64,000 nucleotides of DNA, taken from NCBI GenBank assembly GCA_019914945.1, contig CM034113.1, forward strand, positions 1,178,001 to 1,242,000. Reading direction: 5' to 3'. The notes below the pieces were generated by a model that saw only the letters and a list, made by a program, of their open reading frames with translations, made no database searches and was not told the DNA's origin. The translations under genes and the position numbers were made by a program. This DNA is from Typha latifolia (Eukaryota > Streptophyta > Magnoliopsida > Poales > Typhaceae). Shown here in pieces: positions 55,901 through 64,000 of this stretch (position 1 is its first letter; each line of letters starts with the position of its first letter).

Positions 55901-57693
55901 CGGACATAAACTCTTATGCATGTCTCCATCTGCAATAATGCATGCATGCACTAGCTGAGTATCAGTAGGTATAAGACCCATTAAGTATTGCAACCTCGTT
56001 AATTGAAGAAAATTATTGTTTCTCATCATAATAGACGTGGAATTTTCGTAGATACCTAAATAAATTGAGCTGAGTTAGATATTTGTTAAAGATTCAAATA
56101 AAGGAAATGATCTGCATTAAACATCAATATTGGATTGTGTATGCTCATAACTCATAACTCATAATAAAGAATAATTGGTGAAAAGAGAGTCGTCTTCATG
56201 AGGTTAAAAAGTAAAAGGATTGCAACATGTCACAATTTTATAGAAAAGAAAACACAGTAGGTGCTACGTGGATGCGTTTTCAATCCAGAAGCAGAGTATG
56301 AATTGTCTAAAAAGATTGGTAGTTCTTTATTTATTAAACTTAGTAACCTAGTGTGCAAGTCAATTTTACTGGAATATTGATCAATTTGTCGGACCTTTTA
56401 GACAGAATATGTAGCATATTACTAGTCAATATATCATAACACTTTTAGTCCAAAAAATAATACCATATCACTAACAAAGATACCTTGGACAGCAAACTCG
56501 CTTTTCATACTAATTTATTTTTTATTCATTCTCACTCTCTAGATTTTGTAAGGGCTGGCTCAAAGACTTATTTTATATAAGATTTGCTAATGTCTGCTAA
56601 CAAATATAAGATTGACTTGTAAGTGATATCTTTCTTTCTTCATATGACCTTCCACAGCATGTCACAAGAACCTGCCATTAGAAGGCACAAGGTGGCTATG
56701 GTAGGAAAGAGCTAAACCTAAATAGACTTTTGCCAACCATTCTTACCGTATATTCAGTTAAGCTAAACCTGACATCAAAAGGAACGATCTGCATGTTAAT
56801 AATTTGGAACCATACTTATAATGAGAAAGCTGCACACGGATCATTCACAATTATTCTCGCACATAAAGGTCAAGCCCAACTCAACAATAATACTAAGAAT
56901 TCGTTTCTACCTCCTCTGGAAGTTTGTTTCTAGATAGATTGTACTAAGAATCTTGTCCTCATGGTACCACATGGTGTAATAATAAGTGGAGACCTACTTA
57001 AAATACAACAAGGCAAGAAAGAAGACCAATATGCTGCTGACACATAGATTAACCATGAAGCTACTCAGTCGACTGTTGCATTTCCGGGGATCCTCTGTAT
57101 GCCCGTAATCTGGCATGCATGAAATCAATCACGCAAGAGAAATAGCATGTCTTAACTCCAACTAATTTTGCTCATGGTCAAGTAAAAGTAAACACAACCA
57201 AATAAAATAACCAAGAGCACGAGAAAAGCAATTCAAATGTTGAGCATTGTAAAAAAAATAAAAAAATAATGAAAAAAGTAAAATAAAATACGAACCCATC
57301 AACCACCAAACGATCATCAAGGAAGACGACATAAATTCGTAAAACCACCCGAAAAAATTGACCAACAAATGCAACGATTAGAGAATGAACAAAACCAACA
57401 TCACAAATCCCACGAACTCAGATGATCCAATTCATTGGGATCATCGAAACCGTGCAGTCCCAATGCAAGAGGGCACCAACCAAGATCATCAAAACGAACC
57501 AACATCACGATTCACGCATGCAACCGAAAGAACTCTTAGATTCCGAATGCGGCAAAGATCTAAAGAACAAAGGAGCTCACTTTCTAGATGAATGAACCGT
57601 GGAAGCCATGGAAATCCTGGGGGATCTGCCATTTGCTTTTGGGGTGGAGAAGAGGAGAGACGTCTCAGGAGGAAGGATCGATCTCAAAGCCAT
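52999..57693 (-). CDS. Stearoyl-[acyl-carrier-protein] 9-desaturase, chloroplast precursor
   Basis: A soluble plastid-stroma di-iron enzyme that introduces the delta-9 double bond into stearoyl-ACP to give oleoyl-ACP, with ferredoxin as electron donor. Three exons on the minus strand, 57693-57581, 54243-53742 and 53559-52999, join in frame to give 391 aa, the usual family length. The N terminus ([10 protein letters not shown] to ISMASTV) is a plastid transit peptide. Iron ligands are all present: Glu in TEEALPTYQ, Glu and His in EENRHGD, Glu in FQERATF, and Glu and His in DEKRHE. Residues that in the castor enzyme shape chain-length choice are kept (Met, Thr and Leu of QTMLNTL; Pro, Thr and Gly of [11 protein letters not shown]), so 18:0-ACP specificity is inferred. 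The C terminus reads [12 protein letters not shown]. Intron 1 is 3.3 kb. A TATA-like TATTAATA lies at 57827-57834. No frame damage was seen. Confidence 0.96.
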
Positions 57694-57826
57694 CGCCTTT
57701 TTGGATTTTTACTTGTAAAGGAGCCTCCTTTTCTTCAATTCTCTCCTCTCTTTCAAGCTGCTCTCAGCTCTGTATCTCCCACTCTCAATGCCTCTGAGAT
57801 GGCCAGGGGAGGAGGCTCTCCTCCTC

Positions 57827-57834
57827 TATTAATA
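57827..57834 (-). promoter_or_regulatory. TATA-like element of the desaturase gene
   Basis: TATTAATAGAGG on the minus strand about 135 bases upstream of the ATG, followed by a GA/CT-rich leader. Position and sequence fit a core promoter, but no other support is available. Confidence 0.4.
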
Positions 57835-59605
57835 CTTCCTCAAATAGAGGGGAGGGGAAGGACAATGTAAAGCTTTTATTTAAATTTACCTAATTGCCCT
57901 TCAAATTATATATATTTTATACTTACTAATTATTTCTTTACTTAATTACCCATCCAAATTTTGTCCAATTTAAAACTTTTAAAACACATCAACTTTGCCA
58001 CCAATGTTTTTAAGGAATATTATGCTTCTATCATCTTAGTTTTCATCTATGCTAAAATATATGGCTTTTGGCAAAGCTTACAAGTAATATATTGCATTCT
58101 TCTCTCTATCTTCTAGCATTCTAACAACTATGAATGCAAAGTCCCCATTGTGGTTATACCAAACAGCACTAGCATAAGCCCATTAACCCTAGAGTGGTAG
58201 AGAAATTCATCAAGTATAGAAAGAAACAAATGCCCACACTCAAAGTTTTTTTTTTTTTAGCAAATATTTACATTTTTTTTTCATGCTATTTGTTAAAAAA
58301 AAGATCTAACTTGCCTTGCCATAGAAGAAATTAGAAGATGAAGGAGAAGAATATATATCATATCTATCTAGGTGGAGAACAAGGCTTACAAATCTAATTT
58401 GTTTATCAAATTTATTTAAAAAATAGATAATTCTCTTTTAACGTACCCGTCGGTGGGAAGTATTCTTAGATATTTATTCTAGGATTGTAATATAAATCGA
58501 AACTTATTTCGCCAAACAATTTTGACAAGATTTTATTTATGCATCTATATATTTATCTAAACTTAATATTAGTATATCTATTTTTTGTAAATATATATTT
58601 TTAAGATAATTTTGGAAATAGGAGGAGGCTAAATGAGAAAGATGTGCACAGAGACCTCTAAGTTTTTCACATACCTAATTTATTTTGAAACCTAAATATA
58701 AAACTATGTGGGTTTAGAAAGCGCCGGCTCTCATGATAATTTTTAAATACAAGTCGCTAATCAAGTCAGCGACGTATATAGAAGTTTAAATATTCTAAAT
58801 AATTTACTTCAATCAGCAACTTTTACAGAAATTTCCAAATTTCTCTCATTATATTTAGAAATCGCTGACCGAGACAGCGATTTTCAAACACACTCACTGC
58901 TGTATTTAAAATTTAAAATATATTAAACACATAAAATAAAATATTTAGGAGGGGTAGTTTGGTAAAAGAGAAAAGACTTCCTAGTGTTGGGCCAAGCTTT
59001 GAAACAATGGCTTTGGGAGGCACCGATCGACTTTAATGGCTGGAGTACCAAATGGCAGCAGACTTTGAAGTGCTGCCATTTACGGTTACACTGCAATTAG
59101 GAAGGCTGCTCCACTTGGCTTGTGCATGGGTTTTAACACTTTCTACTTCTCTATCTTCCTTTATCCCCCCCCACCCTTTTTTTTTTCTAGGGTTTGGATG
59201 TTACTTCTCTTTTTTCACTCCCTTTGTTCTCCTCTAACTCAGAATTTTTTTTCTCTTTTTTCTATTTAGAAAAAAAATTGAAGTATAATTATTTGTAGGA
59301 GTAATTTTTTATTTGTTTGGTGCTTAAAAAATAGTATTTGAGGCTAACTATTTAGAGAGTCTCTCGACTAATATTCCAAGGGTTGAGTTTTATAATTTAT
59401 AATTTAATTGTAATGTCGTAAAGAAAACTATACAATTTTTAGAGAATTAATGAGTTAGCGTGACATCAAAACTATAAGTTTAGATTCGTACAAAATATAC
59501 CTATAACGTGGGAGCACCGTTTGAGAGAATTCGAGAAGATTCGGTGCAAAATGCGTGACAAATTCATACATTTTCCCTCTAAATAGTACAAAATTCATTA
59601 ACAAC
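57835..59605. other. AT-rich intergenic DNA upstream of the desaturase gene
   Basis: No gene was recognised. Homopolymer runs occur around 58247 and 58275, and short words such as AAATCGCTGAC and AGTCGCTAATC recur near 58750-58880. Confidence 0.4.
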
Positions 59606-59998
59606 GGGTGAAATTTGCACATAACACCCTACTTTTTTTAATGAATACACTTTATATTTTTACTATTTGTAAATCGAGCTATGTGATTAAATAAATATGT
59701 ATAGAAAACACCCTGGGTTAGATTTGAACTAACACCGTAAAAATATTCTATTAAATAGAGATGTTTTATTTCTAAAACAACTAAAATACCCTTATTTCTA
59801 AAATGACTAAACTGCTCACAGTAGAACTTAATTGAGAGTAGTTTCGTAATTTTTTGGTATAGTTAATTCAATCGAGAAGTTTGATTAAGTTTAACTAATA
59901 TAGTAAACTATAATTTCGTGTAAACTATAATAGGGTGTAAAAATAGGGTGTAAACTATAATTTCGTTAAAAGTCAGAGTGTTATATGCAAATTTCCCA
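59606..59998. mobile_element. MITE with inverted ends, family M2
   Basis: The left end GGGTGAAATTTGCACATAAC then ACCCTACTTTTT is mirrored by the right end, whose reverse complement reads TGGGAAATTTGCATATAAC then ACTCTGACTTTT. An internal short duplication, TAGGGTGTAAA, occurs twice near 59930-59955. The flanks ATTAACAAC and ATTAAAAAA are only partly alike, so any target duplication has decayed. Confidence 0.6.
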
Positions 59999-61384
59999 TT
60001 AAAAAAACCTAATTTACAAACAAGTGGTTAGCATTAATTATTATCTTGGACCTATTTTTGCAGCTCCCATTCTCCTAACTAAATGGCTCTCAACCAACCT
60101 TGGAGACGGCATTTGCACATAAGGATTGCCGAATTCTGTGAAACCAGAGGAATGATGGATGCCGGCTTTCTACAATCCAGGTTGTAGGAATTATATACAA
60201 CCTAGGAAACTGTGTGTGATCTAATTTAGAAATTCCATCACATATTCAAATATCATTAATTTGCCATTTTTTCCGAGCTATTTACCAAAAAAATAAATTA
60301 AAAAAACTCTTAGGGTTTAGTAATAGCAAGATTGAGCTCTCCAAACTGAATGCATTTATTTTTTTATAATAAATATATATAATTTACATAAGTGATACAC
60401 AGAAAATCTATTTTAAAAACTAAAGAGGTCTTTTTTTAATGCAAATGTTCGTTTTTATTTCATAAGAATATTTAAATTACATCTAATTTATTAGTATGAG
60501 TGATAATTATGGATAATTTAATAAAATGACAACATTGGAAAACTGTTTCACTTTTTATTATTTTGTTCTAGAAAATAAACTAGAGAGATAATCATAATTT
60601 TAGGTTAAAGATTAACAAAATATTTTCTTAAAAATCGTTCCATATGTGCAAGCATTGATGAGGATAACTTAAATTTTTAAATATATCACTTTGAATAAGA
60701 TCAAATATTTCATCTTATTAGTTTCTATTTAATGAGGATGATAATATTATTTTATTTAGTTATTCCATCCTATATAAATCTAATAATAGACTAAAATTAG
60801 AATACGAGATTACTCATCCCAGAAGATGTTATTATTTTGGGGATAAGCCTATGAATGGCTTATCGCTTCTTATCCTCTAACCAGGATTACAGAAGATCTA
60901 CAGCATTGAGCTTAAAAGAGGGGGTATTCTTCTATTTAAGAACTTATTTTTTATACCAACCAACTTTAGTAAAGTTAGTAACCAACCCAAGTAATTATTT
61001 AGTAGAAATTTACTTGGTGATTTAAAATTTAGATTAGACGGATTAATATATTGGCCCGAGTTTAGTGGGGCTTAAAATACCGATGTATTTAAAAAAGATT
61101 GGCCATTTGTTTAGCCCATGTAAGAAAAACTCATTTTTTTATAAAACCCTTTGATTAGATTAAATAGAGAATATAATGTGAATTAAGAAACTTCTAAACT
61201 ACAAACAAATAAATGAAGGCAAGATTTTCATGTGACTGCGCACACAACTAGCATTGCAACATGCTTATGGACATTCTCCAATTTCCTATTTGTGGACGTC
61301 TTAGCCTAAAACACAAGTCTCGTGTCTTCCTTTCATATCTCTATTAGATTATCATGAATTGAATCCTACATTAGATTTTTCTTT
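59999..61384. other. AT-rich intergenic DNA, nothing recognised
   Basis: No gene, RNA or clear repeat was identified apart from short AT-rich palindromes. Confidence 0.4.

Positions 61385-61440
<56 letters not shown>
61385..61440. repeat. Compound (TA)n(GA)n microsatellite
   Basis: A TA run is followed directly by about 18 GA units. Confidence 0.9.
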
Positions 61441-61443
<3 letters not shown>

Positions 61444-61869
61444 ACAGTGAGTTATTATAGAAGAATTTACGTAGCTTGGGTATGATCCCATGTCAAAAAA
61501 CAAAGAGGAAAAATGGCCACTCGGGCACCCACCAGGAGAGAGCTGTGGGTTCCCAATTTTGAAGGAATTCCTGCCAAGATGATCGGACATCAAATGAACG
61601 ACGATTGCTCGTGGATGTTTCCATAGCAATCGTCAATTATAGGTACCTGGAAGCATACCGATGGAATGAATAAAATGCATAAATTGATTCTTGTCTTTAT
61701 CTCATCCTTGTGTAGTTCAACGAGAAGTCAATCATGCAGATTTGGAAGTAGAGAAACCTGGTGGTGTTCAGTGCTAAAATGGCTAGCCCAAAGGTGGTGG
61801 CGTGTAGAACTACCATGATGGTGGTAGAATACAACAAGGTGGCAGCTCCGAATGAAATCTTGTAAGAGG

Positions 61870-62250
61870 AGTGCAAGGTGGATACTAATTGGGTGGAACT
61901 AAACTTAGATGGTGCATATGTGGATGGAGGCCGAAATAGTTATAAGGGATGAGCATGGGAAGCCTCTGACATGAGAGCCTTGCCCCTAATGACTCAGTCC
62001 TTGCTATAGAAACCTGGGCCATTCGGATATGTCTTCAATTGGCCGACAAGGATTACAAACTGATATTGGAGATCGATTCGCTTGAAGCTGCTAGAATCCC
62101 TAAGGGCGAAGTAACGAGTCCGTGGAGGTTTAGGAATATGGTAGTGCAATGTTTGGAACTAGCTAACTGCTTCTAAGCATTTCATGTGTATAGGATACCA
62201 AGAGAGGGCAATCGAGTTGCTAACTGGGCATCAAATTAGGATCGGATTGC
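61870..62250 (+). pseudogene. RNase H-like (RVT_3) retroelement fragment, broken
   Basis: The plus strand reads WVELNLDGAYVDGG, then with frame changes and stops IRDEHGKPL, VLAIETWAIRICLQLA, KLILEIDSLEAA, and FHVYRIPREGNRVANWAS. This is the RNase H-like domain order: first Asp in NLDGA, Glu in AIETWA, second Asp in EIDSLEA, and the terminal 'VxRxxNxxAxxxA'-type segment. In-frame stops after GKPLT, after ELANCF and after WASN show it is dead. It is the same kind of fragment as that at 8480-8975 but in the other orientation and with different sequence, so a separate insertion. Confidence 0.65.
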
Positions 62251-63432
62251 TATATGTAATTCTATATTGGGGCTGGATGAGCCTTGTCTCTAGCTCGATC
62301 TTTGTCTAGTAGGGGAGAGCCAATTCTAACTTAATATATAAAAAAAAAAGTATAGTTATTTTAATTTTTTATAGTAGCTTAAAAGAGTATATACCAATAT
62401 AAACTGTTCTAATATTTAGTTGTACACTAGTATAATATATAATAGTTACAATTGATATGATATAAAATTTGAACGATAGTTCTACCGATGTAAACTGTCC
62501 TGAGTTTGACTTAGAATATACTCGTGGAGGAGAAGGGTTGTTGATTATTTCAACAGGATTGAAACAACTTTTATTAGTTTAGTCGTCTTATACCAATTTG
62601 TGATCAGGTTGCATCTTCTCGTATGCACTTTCCCAACTACTTACCTATTTAGCCCACTCATTGAAGCAGAAGGTGTAAAGAAATTTACACTTTTATTTTC
62701 TCTCAGGCTTCTTGGTACCAAGAAATTGTGAGAAAATGATATATGAGAGTTCCAAATATTGAAGTAGAACACATAATGTGTGAAATAGAAAGAAACTATT
62801 AATCACTTAAAATGATTTTTTTATAATTTTTTGTGTGTTATATATGGTTTTCGTTAGGTCAGAGGAGCGAAAATGAGGCACAAATGATCAGCTTAGTTAG
62901 AAAAGAGTATACCCTCTGGCTTAGTATTGCAACCAAACACAGAAAATATGAATAAGGATAATTCACCTCTGAACCATGGATAAAAATAAGTATAACACTA
63001 TCTATGAATTACTTTATTCTTGTAATAAAGAAAGTAACAAAGAAAAATTATAACAATCATATTTAAATCAAAGAATACCTTTCTAACAAAAAATAGAAAC
63101 ATCTATACAGTGAAAAAAAATCAGAGATTCCTGCAGTTGGGGTCACAGAAGATTTATTCTCTGCCTGGACTCTGACATGGCAAGTCTTCAAAATAATGGC
63201 AAGTTGGTAGCACAACTGACTTGATAACTATCACCTAGCATGGTACCAAATTACCATTTTCATAGACTAGATGGACTAAAGAATCTTTGCTCTCCAATCA
63301 GTGTCAAAAAAGATATTATGTATCGCATCAATTTGGTTGGGTAGTCACCTGCTGTGCCACAAAAAAGTCTTTTGGTCTCATCTCTTGAGTCTCTTCCTCC
63401 TCCTTCTCTCTCTTCTCTCCTCTCTTTTGGCA
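62251..63432. other. 5' flank of the right-hand CNL gene
   Basis: AT-rich. The last 80 bases are a CTCTTCCTCC-rich leader directly before the start codon. No TATA box was chosen with confidence. Confidence 0.4.
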
Positions 63433-64000
63433 ATGGCAATTAGCATGTTCGGATCTGCTGTTGTGGGTGAATTGGTGAGCAGAGCCAGCTCCTTCCTTGA
63501 AAGGCAATATGAGCTGCAATCTGGTGTCAAAAACAAACTAGAAAGGTTAAGGCAACTGCTCATAAAAGTTCAAAGCGTCATCCAAGCAACTGAGGGGAAG
63601 CAAATCAACAACCCCGCACTGGTTCAATGGTTGAAGGAGTTCAAGAACTTGGCGTACGAGGCTGATGATGTCCTTGACACTTTCACCTACCGAGAGCTTC
63701 AGAGGAAAACTGAAGGCGAGGTGAGTTTCTCTGCCACCTCTTCTTCCAATACAAGCAAACGTATTCGTAAGGTTGGTAAGAGCACGATGTTCTCCAAAGA
63801 GGATGTCAATGAGCTGAGCAATCTTGTAAAGAGGTTAGAAAAGATTGCTGCTGATGTGGGGGACTTCCTTACATTGTTGAGCTTGGATGGGCAGTCAAAG
63901 AAGCCTGGAGTCACCGGGCAGCGCCTGACTGGTGCTTTGCCGGCAAACTTACATAGTTTTGTTGGGCGTGAAAAGGAAAAGAAAGAGATAATTGACATAC
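63433..64000 (+). CDS. CC-NBS-LRR disease resistance protein, 5' part only (runs off the window)
   Basis: An open frame starts at ATG 63433 in MAISMFGSAVVGELVSR and runs without a stop to the window edge (189 codons). It holds the complete N-terminal coiled coil with the EDVID-like EADDVLDTF (residues 76-84), the linker GQRLTGALP and the start of the NB-ARC domain (SFVGREKEKKEIIDI); the P-loop lies just beyond the edge. It is clearly of the same subfamily as the gene at 911-4750 (shared MFGSA(A/V)VGELVSR, YEADDVLDTF, LDGQSKK and GQRLTG). Nothing is broken in the visible part, so it is probably a functional receptor. The orientation is opposite to the other two copies. Confidence 0.9.
   Translation, partial: MAISMFGSAVVGELVSRASSFLERQYELQSGVKNKLERLRQLLIKVQSVIQATEGKQINNPALVQWLKEFKNLAYEADDVLDTFTYRELQRKTEGEVSFSATSSSNTSKRIRKVGKSTMFSKEDVNELSNLVKRLEKIAADVGDFLTLLSLDGQSKKPGVTGQRLTGALPANLHSFVGREKEKKEIIDI

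Overview
The window is nuclear DNA of a flowering plant. It has spliced genes with long AT-rich introns, CC-NBS-LRR immune receptors, a plastid stearoyl-ACP desaturase, a plant-type SEC24, and many small non-autonomous DNA transposons. The resistance genes are all of the non-TIR type and the desaturase resembles those I know from monocots, so a monocot is more likely, but this is not proven.

Layout, left to right. (1) 1-0.9 kb: the decayed 3' end of a Ty1/copia pol gene. (2) 0.9-8.2 kb: two neighbouring CNL genes on the minus strand. One is a complete single-exon 1279-aa receptor. The other is truncated and frameshifted in the NB-ARC domain and looks like a pseudogene. (3) 8.4-10.4 kb: repeats, with an RNase H-like retroelement fragment. 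(4) 10.86-18.7 kb (+): a RING-HC protein gene with a SUMO-interacting-like motif, whose last intron is 5.3 kb long and swollen by repeats. (5) 20.7-24.4 kb (+): a five-exon gene for a predicted plastid-targeted membrane protein with a Tourist-like MITE in one intron. (6) 24.4-27.6 kb: intergenic MITEs. (7) 28.1-49.0 kb (-): a 24-exon SEC24 COPII coat gene of about 21 kb. Its first exon carries a 27-bp coding minisatellite and an apparent one-base frameshift. (8) 51.5 kb (-): tRNA-Ala(AGC). (9) 53.0-57.7 kb (-): a three-exon stearoyl-ACP desaturase gene. (10) 57.7-63.4 kb: intergenic sequence with a MITE and a second RNase H-like fragment. (11) 63.43 kb to the right edge (+): the 5' part of a third CNL gene.

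The housekeeping genes (SEC24 for ER export, desaturase for plastid oleate synthesis, tRNA) share no pathway and look like ordinary neighbours. The CNL genes belong to one subfamily, share their N-terminal motifs, and suggest that both edges of the window lie in a dispersed resistance-gene cluster. I found no CRISPR array, phage, operon or clearly new multi-gene system. The best leads are the SEC24 exon 1 frameshift and minisatellite, the candidate SUMO-targeted ubiquitin ligase, and several MITE families with readable target-site duplications. Exon boundaries were worked out by hand from GT/AG sites, reading-frame continuity and family resemblance; no alignment or transcript data were used.
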